64,000 nt of DNA from Bacillota bacterium (GCA_023429995.1 JAEZCE010000014.1:56793-120792); one strand, 5' to 3'. Positions 52,643 through 61,640 are shown, counted from the stretch's first letter. A program made the numbers and translations. The notes: a model not told the origin generated them from the letters alone.

Positions 52643-52870
52643 GATATCCTCTCCCTTTTTATTTGATATATTTGGAATGAACTTTAAGCAGGTAATAAAA
52701 AGTGAAAATGAGTTCTTCCATCCATATTCATTCAAATGATACCATGATAGGATGGTAATGCTTATGGAATATCAATACTATTTTTCGGATTATTTTGTCG
52801 GTTTTAAATTGCAACGCTTTCATTGATAATTTCTATTTTTTAGACAGGGAAACGGTTGGATTAGGGCTGT

Positions 52871-52926
52871 ATTATTGGCGGATTTGCGCATGCGCGGCAA
52901 AGTGGGTTACCCCGGGGGAATACAGG
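52871..52926 (+). pseudogene. Truncated copy of the ZTP riboswitch
   Basis: This stretch matches the 5' half of the ZTP riboswitch at 55957: TGGCGGATTTGCGCATG, AAAGTGGGTTACC and GGGAATACAGG occur in the same order and nearly the same spacing. The 3' half with GCCTGGGC and the terminator is missing, and the sequence runs straight into a permease-end fragment. It cannot be a working switch. Confidence 0.7.
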
Positions 52927-52934
52927 AATCGGAG

Positions 52935-52984
52935 TCCTGATTTTAGGATATTGGATGAAGGGGTTTTATAAGCAGTTGGCCTAA
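52935..52984 (+). pseudogene. Fragment of an ABC-2 permease gene 3' end
   Basis: Encodes LILGYWMKGFYKQLA followed by a stop, matching the last residues LILGYSVKGFHKQLA of the YbhR-like permease that ends at 41409. About 43 of 50 bases are alike. Nothing else of the permease is present, so this is the scar of a deleted duplicate. Confidence 0.75.
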
Positions 52985-53013
52985 GGAGCCTCGCCGGTGG
53001 TTTTCAAGACCAT

Positions 53014-53052
53014 AAAAAAAGCGGGAGAATGCCCAGGGCATCTCCCGCTTTT
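53014..53052 (-). terminator. Rho-independent terminator of the porin gene
   Basis: AAAAGCGGGAGA and TCTCCCGCTTTT enclose an inner TGCCC/GGGCA stem. A and T runs on both sides mean it can act in both directions; it lies 15 bp behind the stop of the minus-strand porin gene. Confidence 0.9.
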
Positions 53053-53066
53053 CGAGAAAACGGTTC

Positions 53067-54092
53067 TTAGAAGTTGGCAATAAAACGCAGTCTGCTGACA
53101 TTGGCATAGTTATTTGTAGCGCCGTCAAAAACATAATATTTTGTGGTGTCGGTGCTGATTTGGCGGCAATATTGAGCCTCCAAGCCATTGGCGAATTTAT
53201 AACCTACATAATAACCCATGCTGTTGCCATCGGCAGTATCGTTGATGCCATTGGCGAAGTCGTATTCAAAACGGGCATAAATTCCCTTGGCACCCGGATA
53301 AAAGGCCAGGCCGAGAACTTCCGACTTATAGTCCACATCTCCGGCGATAGGTTTGTAAGTGGTAGCGCCGTAGTGAAGGTAAGCTTTGAGAGCGGGCGTG
53401 ATTTTGACATAAACGTTTACAGCGGTAACCGGGTCGAAATGCCAATCGCTTTCGGATGGGGCGATATAATAAGCATCAATCCCGAAAACGTCTCCCGCAT
53501 AACCGATACTCGCGCCATAGTATCCTGAATTTACAGTATAAGTTACTGTACCGCCTCCTGCTGCTGCTGGGCCGGCGATCGTGGAGATAGCGGTTGTGCC
53601 GCTGTTAGTGACGGTTACGTCATAAGAATCACTGGAAGCCTGGCTCAGATAAAGAGAAGCAAAGACTTTAGGAGTAAAATTGTATGTAGCCAGAACCGTG
53701 TCTCGGATATCGTCCAGATCGTTACCGCCGAAGATACCGGGTAAAATATCAAGGCTATCCTTGACATTGTAGTCGAAGGTACCGACTTTGATAGCGGCAG
53801 AGCCGGTTTTGTAGAGAAAGAAAGCCGCATCGGTCACCGGATTGGAGCTGCCGGTTAAAGCGCCGTCCACAAAAGTGATATTGGCGCTTAAACTATCGCT
53901 GATGGCAAGATTGGTGATAAGTTTGTATTTGCCGTCGCTGGCGCCGCTATCATCGGCTCCGGCTGCGGGAGCAGCGACCCAGTCATAGCCGTAGCGGGCC
54001 CATCCGCCAAAAGTGACTGCGGCAGCGGATGCAACGGTAACGATGGATAAAATCATCATTACGCTTAATGCAAGTACAAGAAACTTTTTCAT
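53067..54092 (-). CDS. Outer-membrane porin-like beta-barrel protein
   Basis: 341 residues with a signal peptide ending near ASAAA. The mature protein is Gly-, Tyr- and Ser-rich with alternating strands (for example TFGGWARYGYDW, GIYARFEYDFANG, MGYYVGYKFANGLEAQY) and ends in RLRFIANF. A C-terminal Phe is the usual signal for outer-membrane barrel assembly. There is no SLH domain. GGAGGAA precedes the ATG at 54092; an upstream in-frame ATG at 54140 would add an unlikely tail. It is a single-gene unit with its own terminator. The protein suggests that this organism has an outer membrane. Pore specificity is unknown. Confidence 0.8.
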   Translation of the reverse strand: MKKFLVLALSVMMILSIVTVASAAAVTFGGWARYGYDWVAAPAAGADDSGASDGKYKLITNLAISDSLSANITFVDGALTGSSNPVTDAAFFLYKTGSAAIKVGTFDYNVKDSLDILPGIFGGNDLDDIRDTVLATYNFTPKVFASLYLSQASSDSYDVTVTNSGTTAISTIAGPAAAGGGTVTYTVNSGYYGASIGYAGDVFGIDAYYIAPSESDWHFDPVTAVNVYVKITPALKAYLHYGATTYKPIAGDVDYKSEVLGLAFYPGAKGIYARFEYDFANGINDTADGNSMGYYVGYKFANGLEAQYCRQISTDTTKYYVFDGATNNYANVSRLRFIANF

Positions 54093-54625
54093 TATGATAT
54101 TTCCTCCTATTTTTGCAAGTCTTGGTGTATTTCTAATCATTTCAAGCAGAAACAGCGCATTGACGCTTTTTTATATTCCCCCCTTTCACTCTATCGCAAT
54201 CCAAGGCCGTCTTGATGGACAATGGAATGACTTCACGGAAAAGATGGATCCCGGTAATGCGGGTTGCAGATCACTTTCGAGCGCTTATAATGATTACAAG
54301 TTATATCAATCGTTGATAAATTAAAAAAATTTAAAGATAATATATAAATTTACTCTTTTTATGTAGAATTTGTGAAGATTTGGTGAAAAAGAGTTGAATT
54401 TATCTTCATTTTAACGGACACCTGCAGGATTTGTCAATAAAACTTAACATAATAACCAAAGAAAATATATGAAAATAACATATTTTAGTAATGTGGCTAT
54501 CATATTAACAGGTTTTTAGAATGGTGAATAAAAATGAAAGGGTGTTTTTTTGGCGGCATAAAAAAATGATTTTGCGAGAAATAAATATTCAGGAGGAAGA
54601 TAATGGATTCGGGAATTTAATCATT
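54093..54625. other. A+T-rich gap upstream of the porin gene
   Basis: About 530 bp separate the divergent-side start of the porin from the end of the LysM-GH18 gene (both on the minus strand). It should contain the porin promoter. No RNA gene, repeat array or supported protein gene was seen; a 58-codon frame at 54521-54697 lacks a ribosome binding site and runs antisense into the GH18 gene. Confidence 0.5.
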
Positions 54626-55768
54626 TTACCGGAGGAGATTGTAAATTTGGAACATTTCCTGAAAGACTACCCAGTTTTGCGGGAAGCCATAGGGTAGATT
54701 TTGACCGCTCCAAAAGCCGATTCCGCCCAGGTTGAAATTCCGGGCCCCTGCGTATTTGGCCCTGACGGAACGGGCGTCTTCGAACCAAACCACATGTTCC
54801 TTGCCGCGCTCGTCTTGGTAATTGAAAAAAGGGGATTCGGCGAGGGGATCGTATTGAATGGAGGCGCCGAAACGCTGGGCTATCTCATAAACTTTAACCA
54901 AGGTAACGGCCCGGGCCGGAGTGTCCGCCGAAAAGGGAAGTTGCCAGTCATACCCGTAAAGCGGGATTCCCTGAATGATTTTGGAATTTGATATTTTGGA
55001 AAGCGCGTAGCGTAAAACCTTTTGGACTTCATTCAAAGGGGCCACGGCCATCGGCGGACCGGCGGGGTAGCCCCAATCGTAGGTCATGATGAAGATGGCG
55101 TCGGCCCACCTGCCAAGGGCTTCATAGTCATAAGCTTCATATGAGGCGTCGCTGTTTTTGGGAGGAACAGTCAGCGTCACCCGGTATCCTTCCGGACCCA
55201 GGGCTTGCTGGATACTCCGGATGAAGCCGCTAAAAAGATCCCGGTCGGCGGCGGCGACATTTTCAAAGTCGATATTCACACCGGAAAAGCCATAGAAGGA
55301 TAGCACCCGGGATAAATTATGGATGATTTGGTTTTTCAGGGTTTCATCTCCGATGACGGATTTGGCCAATTGGGAATCAAACCCATTGGGGGTCAAGTTG
55401 GTAATGACCAGCAACGGCTGAATTTGATGGGATTTTAAAAGACGAATGAACCACTCAATATGGGGGTTTTGAGGGATAAGGAATACCCCGTCCGTTGTCA
55501 CGGGCAATTCAAAAAGGGCGCCGTAAGTTATTAAATGGCCGATCTGCCGCAGTGCCCGGGCCAAGTCGTCCAGACGGTTCAATTGAAAATATCCAAGACT
55601 GATGAGGGTATTGCGTATTGCGGGAATAAGGATCGCTTCTCCAACCACCAGTTGTTGCGATGGCGCTATATCATTTAATAAAGTTAACTGATCAACCGGA
55701 ATTTTTAATTGACCTGCAATTCCGTTAAGGGTATCCGTAGATTGAATAACATATAAATCGGTTGCCAT
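54626..55768 (-). CDS. LysM-GH18 spore-cortex enzyme, SleL/YaaH type
   Basis: 380 residues. One LysM domain at the N terminus (YVIQSTDTLNGIAGQLKIPVDQL to about residue 48) would bind peptidoglycan. The GH18 barrel follows; the catalytic motif is GVNIDFENV near 180, with the final Glu as the acid, and MTYDWGYPAGPPMAVAP and GIPLYGYDWQLPF are typical of SleL/YaaH. These enzymes act as N-acetylglucosaminidases on cortex peptidoglycan during germination. Most relatives have two LysM domains; only one is seen here. No signal peptide, as in known spore forms. It implies that the organism makes spores (inference). Confidence 0.88.
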   Translation of the reverse strand: MATDLYVIQSTDTLNGIAGQLKIPVDQLTLLNDIAPSQQLVVGEAILIPAIRNTLISLGYFQLNRLDDLARALRQIGHLITYGALFELPVTTDGVFLIPQNPHIEWFIRLLKSHQIQPLLVITNLTPNGFDSQLAKSVIGDETLKNQIIHNLSRVLSFYGFSGVNIDFENVAAADRDLFSGFIRSIQQALGPEGYRVTLTVPPKNSDASYEAYDYEALGRWADAIFIMTYDWGYPAGPPMAVAPLNEVQKVLRYALSKISNSKIIQGIPLYGYDWQLPFSADTPARAVTLVKVYEIAQRFGASIQYDPLAESPFFNYQDERGKEHVVWFEDARSVRAKYAGARNFNLGGIGFWSGQNLPYGFPQNWVVFQEMFQIYNLLR

Positions 55769-55921
55769 TTTTTGATACCCGCTTTCTTCAGGGAATAATA
55801 ATTATCTTATGAGGACTCTTTCACGGAGTTTCATAGTATTGATAGGCTGGGTTTCAATTTGAGGATTTCCCCAAAGGCCAAAATAAAACCGGAACGAAGG
55901 TCACAAGAAGTTGCTTTTCTC

Positions 55922-55950
55922 TTGACTTGCAATGGAAAATTGGATACAAT
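55922..55950 (+). promoter_or_regulatory. Sigma-A type promoter of pflBA
   Basis: TTGACT (55922-55927) and TACAAT (55945-55950) with a 17-bp spacer. Transcription would begin near 55957, just ahead of the ZTP riboswitch. Confidence 0.75.
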
Positions 55951-55956
55951 CAAGAC

Positions 55957-56088
55957 AAAGATCAAACCCTGGATTACTGGCGGATTCGCGCATGTTGGTG
56001 TACGCGCGGGAAAGTGGGTTACCACGAGGGAATACAGGGAATATTGTTTAGCCGGCCGCCTGGGCACCATATGCCTGGGCGGCTTTTT
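55957..56088 (+). ncRNA. ZTP (pfl motif) riboswitch with transcription terminator
   Basis: The leader carries the conserved pieces of the pfl/ZTP class in order: ACTGGCGG, a GCGC-arm hairpin, GTGGGTTACCACGAGGGAATACAGG, then GCCGGCCGCCTGGGC, whose GCCTGGGC is the strongly conserved 3' element. That element is also the left arm of an intrinsic terminator, so aptamer and terminator exclude each other. This class binds ZTP/ZMP, which build up when 10-formyl-tetrahydrofolate is short, and turns genes on. Directly downstream is pyruvate formate-lyase, the gene for which the motif was first named; the formate it makes feeds one-carbon metabolism. Confidence 0.85.
56055..56088 (+). terminator. Riboswitch expression-platform terminator
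   Basis: GCCGCCTGGGC and GCCTGGGCGGC form an 11-bp RNA stem (two G-U pairs) with a 7-base loop, followed by TTTTT. Ligand binding should keep the left arm in the aptamer and let transcription continue into pflB. Confidence 0.85.
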
Positions 56089-56125
56089 GTGCGCCCGGGG
56101 AGAAATAAAAAGGGGGCATTGTCGG

Positions 56126-58345
56126 ATGGAACCGTGGCGGAATTTTCAAGGGAAAACATGGCGCGATAGAATTGATGTAGCGGAATTTGTAAGGGAAAAC
56201 TATCAACCTTATTATGGAACAGCAGAATTTTTGAAAACCAAATCCGCGAGAACCGGCCGTTTATGGGAAAAGTGTTTGCAGTTGATGGAGGAAGAACGGG
56301 CCGCCGGAGGGGTTTTGGATATCGATACCCGGCGCGTCGCCGGGATTACGGCTTGGGGACCCGGATATATTCAACAAGAAGACGAAGTCATCGTGGGGCT
56401 GCAAACGGATAAGCCTTTAAAACGGATGGTCAATCCGTGGGGCGGTTGGCGAATGGTTGAAGGGGCCTGTCAGGCCAGAAACGTGAAGCCGGATCCGACG
56501 ATGGAAAAAATTTTCACCCGGTACCGGCGTACTCAAAATGAGGCCATTTTCCGGATTTACACCCCGGCGATGCGGCAGGCCAGAAAGCTCGGCATCATCA
56601 CCGGGCTGCCGGATGCTTATGGCCGGGGAAGATTGATCGGCGATTACCGCCGGGTGGCTCTTTACGGCACCGAATTTTTAATGCGGGAGAAACAGAAGGA
56701 CCTTTACGCCCTGGATAACATCGACGATACCATGATTCACCTTCGGGAGGATATCGCCGATCAAGTACGGGCCTTGGAACGCATGGCTGAACTTGGGAAT
56801 ACTTATGGCTGTGATATTTCCCGGCCTGCCGTCAACGCCCGGGAAGCCGTTCAATGGCTGTATTTGGCTTATCTATGCGCCGTCAAGGAGCAAAATGGCG
56901 CGGCGATGTCTTTCGGGCATAACAGTCCGTTCCTGGATGTTTATATAGAACGGGATTTACGGGAAGGAACTCTCACGGAGGAAGAAGCGCAGGAGCTCAT
57001 CGATCAACTGGTGATCAAGTTACGGCTGGTCCGCCATTTACGGACCCCGGAATATGATCAGCTATTTGCCGGCGATCCGACCTGGATCACCGAGTCGTTG
57101 GGAGGCATGGCCGAAGATGGACGGCCGCTGGTCACCCAAACCGATTTTCGTTGGCTGCAAACTTTGCGAAATCTTGGCCCGGCGCCGGAACCTAATTTGA
57201 CCATCCTTTCCAGCCCGCGTTTACCGGATGGGTTTCGCGCCTTTTGCGCCGAGCTGGCCATCGAGACTTCGGCCCTCCAGTTTGAAAACGATGAATTGAT
57301 GCGGCCGATTTACGGCGATAATTATGGGATATCCTGCTGTGTTTCCGCTACCCGGGTGGGTAAGGATATGCAGTTTTTCGGCGCCCGGGTGAATCTGGCC
57401 AAAGCATTGTTACTGGCCATTAACGGAGGGATAGACGAAGAGACCGGGGAGCAGGTGCTGGATGTGCCCGGTTTATCCGGAGAGTATCTGGAATGGGATC
57501 AGCTCTGGAGTAATTATGAGCAGGTCCTTACCTGGTTGTCGGTTCTTTATAGCCGGACCATGAATTGTATTCATTACATGCACGATAAATACAATTATGA
57601 ACGGGTTCAGATGGCGTTGATTGATTCGCAGCCCAGCCGGCATATGGCCTTTGGGGTGGCGGGTTTATCGGTTGTCGCCGATTCATTGAGCGCGATTCGT
57701 TTTGGCAGGGTCAAAGTGATCCGCGATGAAAAAGGGATTGCCAAAGATTTTCTAGCGGAAGGGGAATTTCCGCGCTACGGGAATGACGATGACCGGGTGG
57801 ACGGCCTGGCGGTCCGGGTGATTCGCTTTTTTTACGGCTCCCTCTCGGAGCAGCCGATTTACCGCAACGCCCTCCCCACACTTTCCATTTTAACCATCAC
57901 CTCCAACGTGGTTTACGGGAAAAAAACCGGTCCGACGCCTGACGGCAGACCCGGAGGGAAACCTTTCGCGCCGGGCGCCAACCCAATGCACGGCCGTGAA
58001 AAAAGCGGTGTGGTCGCCGCCATGCGTTCGGTGGCTAAATTACCGTATGATATTTGCCGCGATGGGATTTCGTATACCTTTTCCATGACGCCGCGGGCCC
58101 TCGGAAGCCGGAGGGAGGACAGGGTCAGGAATTTATTGGCATTAATCGACGGATACTTCAGCGCCCTGGGACATCATATGAATGTCAATGTTTACAGCCG
58201 TGAAACTCTAATCGACGCCATGGACCATCCGGAAATGTATCCTAACCTGACGATCCGGGTCTCCGGCTATGCCGTCCACTTCATCAAACTCAGCCGGGAA
58301 CAACAACAAGAAGTTGTTGAACGGACCATCTATGAGAGAATGTGA
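56126..58345 (+). CDS. pflB: Pyruvate formate-lyase (glycyl radical enzyme)
   Basis: Converts pyruvate and CoA to acetyl-CoA and formate under strict anaerobiosis. 739 residues, the normal length. The adjacent catalytic cysteines are Cys404-Cys405 in ISCCVSATRVGKDMQF, and the radical-bearing glycine is Gly714 in RVSGYAVHFIKL near the C terminus. The frame is open upstream to 55859, but that part is the riboswitch; the ATG at 56126 has AAAGGGGG 9-10 bp upstream and the protein then opens with the usual PflB N terminus. Expression should depend on ZTP through the leader. The activase gene starts 7 bp after the stop. The twin Cys argues against a diol dehydratase or choline lyase. Confidence 0.95.
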   Translation: MEPWRNFQGKTWRDRIDVAEFVRENYQPYYGTAEFLKTKSARTGRLWEKCLQLMEEERAAGGVLDIDTRRVAGITAWGPGYIQQEDEVIVGLQTDKPLKRMVNPWGGWRMVEGACQARNVKPDPTMEKIFTRYRRTQNEAIFRIYTPAMRQARKLGIITGLPDAYGRGRLIGDYRRVALYGTEFLMREKQKDLYALDNIDDTMIHLREDIADQVRALERMAELGNTYGCDISRPAVNAREAVQWLYLAYLCAVKEQNGAAMSFGHNSPFLDVYIERDLREGTLTEEEAQELIDQLVIKLRLVRHLRTPEYDQLFAGDPTWITESLGGMAEDGRPLVTQTDFRWLQTLRNLGPAPEPNLTILSSPRLPDGFRAFCAELAIETSALQFENDELMRPIYGDNYGISCCVSATRVGKDMQFFGARVNLAKALLLAINGGIDEETGEQVLDVPGLSGEYLEWDQLWSNYEQVLTWLSVLYSRTMNCIHYMHDKYNYERVQMALIDSQPSRHMAFGVAGLSVVADSLSAIRFGRVKVIRDEKGIAKDFLAEGEFPRYGNDDDRVDGLAVRVIRFFYGSLSEQPIYRNALPTLSILTITSNVVYGKKTGPTPDGRPGGKPFAPGANPMHGREKSGVVAAMRSVAKLPYDICRDGISYTFSMTPRALGSRREDRVRNLLALIDGYFSALGHHMNVNVYSRETLIDAMDHPEMYPNLTIRVSGYAVHFIKLSREQQQEVVERTIYERM

Positions 58346-58351
58346 TCAAGC

Positions 58352-59077
58352 GTGGGAAGAATTCAATCGCTCCAGAGTTTTTCGACATTTGACGGACCGG
58401 GCTCACGGTGTGTGATATTTCTGCAAGGATGTCCCATGGGTTGCCTTTTTTGCCATAATCCCGAATCATGGGATATTAGCGGCGGGGAGGAAGTCGATGG
58501 GGGGGACTTGCTCCGGCGTTTGGAACGCTTCCGGCCCTTTTTGAGGAAGCCCGGCCTGACCATTAGCGGCGGGGAGCCGCTTTTTCAACCGGAGTTTACG
58601 TTAGAATTAATCGACCGCTCCAAGGCGTCAGGATGGCATGTGGCGGTCGATACATCCGGTTGGGGACCGCCGGAGGTGTTTCGTAAAGTCAGTGAAGCGG
58701 CAGATTTGATGATTTTTTCAGTCAAGCATCCATTTTGTCCTGAAAAGTTGGCTCCCGGCGCCGATCCCAAAGGGATTGTCGATAATTTAAAAACGTTGGC
58801 CCGTTTAAAAAAACCAGTCTGGCTGCGATATGTCTTGATTCCCGGTTGGAGCGACCAAATGGAGAGTTTGAGGGAAATCGGCGCAATCGCCGGGGCCATC
58901 CCCGCTCTTGAAAAAGTGGAACTGCTTCCTTTCAATAATTTGGCGGGGGAAAAGTGGCTAAAGTTAAACCGGACCTGTCCAATATTGAAGGCAGGGCCGT
59001 TGAAAGTGTCTGAGGAGCAAATCGTCCGGGGAGAACAGATCATTGGCTGGCGCCAACCGGAAGCCGGGGAAGAATAA
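58352..59077 (+). CDS. pflA: Pyruvate formate-lyase activating enzyme (radical SAM)
   Basis: Installs the glycyl radical on PflB using S-adenosylmethionine and a 4Fe-4S cluster. The cluster motif C-x3-C-x2-C is in GCPMGCLFCHNPESW near residue 30, preceded by FSTFDGPGSRCVIF. The glycine motif TISGGEPLFQPEF and the later DTSGW are also present. 241 residues matches PflA of about 245. It starts with GTG at 58352, 7 bp after pflB, with only a weak Shine-Dalgarno match, so it is probably translated by coupling. Confidence 0.93.
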   Translation: MGRIQSLQSFSTFDGPGSRCVIFLQGCPMGCLFCHNPESWDISGGEEVDGGDLLRRLERFRPFLRKPGLTISGGEPLFQPEFTLELIDRSKASGWHVAVDTSGWGPPEVFRKVSEAADLMIFSVKHPFCPEKLAPGADPKGIVDNLKTLARLKKPVWLRYVLIPGWSDQMESLREIGAIAGAIPALEKVELLPFNNLAGEKWLKLNRTCPILKAGPLKVSEEQIVRGEQIIGWRQPEAGEE

Positions 59078-59224
59078 TCGGGTAAAAAGCGAATTGGATC
59101 ATGGAAGATGTCAAGGATGTAAAATATGCATGGCATCGAGAGGGATTCGGTTTCCGATACCGAAGTTTGATGAGGATTCGCAAATCAGCGGCATAAAAGG
59201 ACGGGTCCATAGACGGAGAAGACG

Positions 59225-59575
59225 ATGAAATATTTACGGCAAATTGGTATTATTCTAGGAATTACTTTACTGGGTGGAGTTTTACAGTATGGATTGAAAT
59301 TGCCGATTCCCGGTAATGTTTTGGGTATGGTTATCCTCCTTATCGGACTTTCTTGCGGATTTATCAAGTTGGAAATGATTTCCGAAGTCAGTGAGTTTCT
59401 CCTGGCTCACCTGGCTTTTTTCTTTATCCCGGCCGGAGTGGGAATCATTGCCTGCCTCGGCTTGCTCCAGGGGAAATGGCTGGCGGTAATGGGAGTGTGT
59501 TTGATTACCACGGTGCTGACCATGGTGGTTACCGGTCATACCATTCAATGGATGCAAAGGAGTAAAAGAAAGTGA
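59225..59575 (+). CDS. lrgA: Holin-like membrane protein LrgA/CidA
   Basis: 116 residues with four membrane segments: IGIILGITLLGGVLQYGL, PGNVLGMVILLIGLSCGF, AHLAFFFIPAGVGIIACLG and AVMGVCLITTVLTMVVTG. The PIPGNVLGM and FFIPAGVG motifs define the LrgA/CidA family. These proteins act with LrgB in murein hydrolase control, or, as more recent work on LrgAB-like systems suggests, in pyruvate and small organic acid transport. The latter would suit its place after pyruvate formate-lyase. GGAGAAG precedes the ATG; the stop overlaps lrgB by 4 bp. Confidence 0.9.
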   Translation: MKYLRQIGIILGITLLGGVLQYGLKLPIPGNVLGMVILLIGLSCGFIKLEMISEVSEFLLAHLAFFFIPAGVGIIACLGLLQGKWLAVMGVCLITTVLTMVVTGHTIQWMQRSKRK

Positions 59576-60264
59576 AGGAATTTTTAAAAACTCCGTTATT
59601 CGGAATTTTGCTGTCAATCGTAGCTTTTGAAGCCGGTATCCTGATGAACCGGAAGACCAAGTTGGCCCTATGCAACGCCTTCCTGATTAGTATTTTGCTG
59701 GTGATTGGTTTTTTAAAGGGGTTTCATATCAGTTTACAGTCTTATAACATCGGCGGAGACATCATTTCTTTCTTTTTGGGCCCGGCTACGGTGATTTTAG
59801 CCGTACCCATCTATAAACAGTTTAAACTGTTAAAAGCCAATTTGCTTCCGGCTTTGGTAGGGATCTTCGTCGGATGTCTCACCGCGATCACCAGCATTAT
59901 CGGATTTTCAAAGTTGTTCAAACTTCAGGAGGCTTTGTGCGCTTCGCTGGTTCCCAAATCGGTGACCACACCGATCGGCATCGAAGTTTCCAAAGAAATT
60001 GGCGGCATACCTGCTGTCACGGTGGCCGCAATCGTAATTACCGGTATCGTGGGAGCTGTTTTGGCGCCGATCGTTTGCAAGGTTTTTCATATCCGGGATA
60101 AAGTGGCGGTTGGTATTTCGATTGGCGCTTCTTCCCATGCCATCGGGACTACCAAGGCATTGGAGCTTGGTGAAACCGAGGGCGCCATGAGCGGCCTCAC
60201 CATCGGAATTGCCGGGTTGATTACGGTTTTTTTAGCTCCGCTCTTCATCCGTTGGCTGGGGTAA
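59572..60264 (+). CDS. lrgB: LrgB/CidB family membrane protein
   Basis: 230 residues with several membrane segments. The family signatures LGPATVILAVPIYKQ, LVPKSVTTPIGIEVS and GASSHAIGTTKALELGETEGAMSGL are all present. It begins with GTG at 59572 inside the lrgA stop (4-bp overlap), with AAAGGAG 9 bp upstream. It forms a pair with LrgA; PflB product or pyruvate movement is a possible role, while classical autolysis control is the older view. It ends 9 bp from the convergent GH1 gene. Confidence 0.9.
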   Translation: MKEFLKTPLFGILLSIVAFEAGILMNRKTKLALCNAFLISILLVIGFLKGFHISLQSYNIGGDIISFFLGPATVILAVPIYKQFKLLKANLLPALVGIFVGCLTAITSIIGFSKLFKLQEALCASLVPKSVTTPIGIEVSKEIGGIPAVTVAAIVITGIVGAVLAPIVCKVFHIRDKVAVGISIGASSHAIGTTKALELGETEGAMSGLTIGIAGLITVFLAPLFIRWLG

Positions 60265-60273
60265 AGGAGATTG

Positions 60274-61578
60274 TTATAAATATTTTTCGATCAGCTCTTC
60301 CGTTACAGCCTTCTTTAAACAGATTTCCCCGTAGAACCTTCCGCTTTGGCGGATGGTCCTTTGTTGGGTTTCAAAATCATTGGCCACCAGGCCGAACCGC
60401 CCGCTTTCCCCTTCGGCCCATTCGAAATTATCAATCAGACTCCAGTGGTAGTAACGTTCCACCGGGATTCCCTCTTGTTGGAGGAGGGATACTTGTTGCA
60501 GATGGTCGTAAATGAACTTGGCCCTCTGCCAATCATCAGTGTCGCAAATACCGTTTTCGGTGATGAAAATAGGCGCCTGATATTTCTGATACACCATTTT
60601 GCACAGCCTATACAGGCCTTCGGGATAAAGTTCCCATCCCAAATCGTTACAAGGCGCGTCTTTCTTCACGGTTAACCTGCCGAACATGTTGGCGGGTTCC
60701 AAAGCCAGCTGGACGATATCCCGGGTATAGTAATTAATGCCCAGAAAATCGTAATATTTACCCTTGCCCAGGGGATAGTTTCCCAAACCCAGGGGAAAAC
60801 CGAATTTTCCGTAGCCCATTCCTTCCAAAAACAAATCCTGAGAAAGGTGGCGGATTAGCCTTGCCGGTATTGCGTTCCGGAGTTTGTCATGGAGGGGATC
60901 GAAAATTCGCAAGTGGTAAGCCGCGCCAACCAGGGTTTTGCCCGGGAAATTCCGCTCGGCCCGGATTTTGTGGATTTCCCGGTAGCTCTGAACATGGGCT
61001 AAGATAATATTTCGAAAAGCCCTCAACATGGCCAATATATTTTTTTTGCCCGGCGGCCATATTCCCCGTTCATAACCATTGATTAAAAAAACATTCGGTT
61101 CATTGATGGTAACCCACTCATTGACCAAATCTCCCAGTTCATTCACGACAAAAGCGGTAAAACGGGTAAATGCGTCTGCAGCGTCAGGGCTTTCCCACCC
61201 GCCTGAATCCTCGAACCACAGGGGATTGGTAAAATGGTGTAGAGTTACCAGGGGTTTGATGTTGTTTTGTAATAACAATGAAATCTCATCCCGGTAATGG
61301 CCGATTGCAGCCTGGTCAAATTGGCCTTGTTCCGGTTCAATCCGGCTCCATTCAATGCCCATCCGGTAAATATCGGGGTGAAGTTCTTTCATGAGAAGAA
61401 TGTCTTCCTGATAGCGGTTCCAATGGTCATCCGCGCGGATGCAGCTTGAACCGTCGCGGATATGGCCGGATTCCCGGCACCAACGAAACCAGGAGTTGTT
61501 TTGATCGCCGCCCTCGATCTGAGTTGCCGAAGTTGCGCTGCCCATCAGAAAACTTTTGGGAAATTGTAATGGCTTCAT
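60274..61578 (-). CDS. GH1 family beta-glycosidase (second copy, diverged)
   Basis: About 434 residues, only distantly related to the GH1 enzyme at 30620. The opening FPKSFLMGSATSATQIEGGD fits GH1. The acid/base Glu is in VTINEPNVFLINGYERG and the nucleophile Glu in IFITENGICDTDD; WSLIDNFEWAEGESGRFGLV is intact. The region from about 180 to 290 departs from ordinary beta-glucosidases, so the substrate may differ (6-phospho-sugars are unlikely without the usual basic motif, but this was not tested). No signal peptide. The ATG at 61578 has GGAAGG 8 bp upstream. Its upstream region borders the second 21-bp repeat array. Confidence 0.92.
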   Translation of the reverse strand: MKPLQFPKSFLMGSATSATQIEGGDQNNSWFRWCRESGHIRDGSSCIRADDHWNRYQEDILLMKELHPDIYRMGIEWSRIEPEQGQFDQAAIGHYRDEISLLLQNNIKPLVTLHHFTNPLWFEDSGGWESPDAADAFTRFTAFVVNELGDLVNEWVTINEPNVFLINGYERGIWPPGKKNILAMLRAFRNIILAHVQSYREIHKIRAERNFPGKTLVGAAYHLRIFDPLHDKLRNAIPARLIRHLSQDLFLEGMGYGKFGFPLGLGNYPLGKGKYYDFLGINYYTRDIVQLALEPANMFGRLTVKKDAPCNDLGWELYPEGLYRLCKMVYQKYQAPIFITENGICDTDDWQRAKFIYDHLQQVSLLQQEGIPVERYYHWSLIDNFEWAEGESGRFGLVANDFETQQRTIRQSGRFYGEICLKKAVTEELIEKYL

Positions 61579-61640
61579 TTTCCGCACCTTCCATTCGATG
61601 ACTCCTATTTGATTATACCAGTTACTGGTAAAGCGGACAA

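Noticed and set aside
54521..54697. 58-codon frame on the + strand starting MVNKNERVFF
   Set aside because: No ribosome binding site, no recognisable family, and its last third is antisense to the end of the LysM-GH18 gene.
59043..59228. Frame behind pflA with a CQGCKIC stretch that looks like a metal-binding motif
   Set aside because: It starts inside pflA, has no ribosome binding site, continues into basic low-complexity residues and runs into the lrgA start; probably chance.
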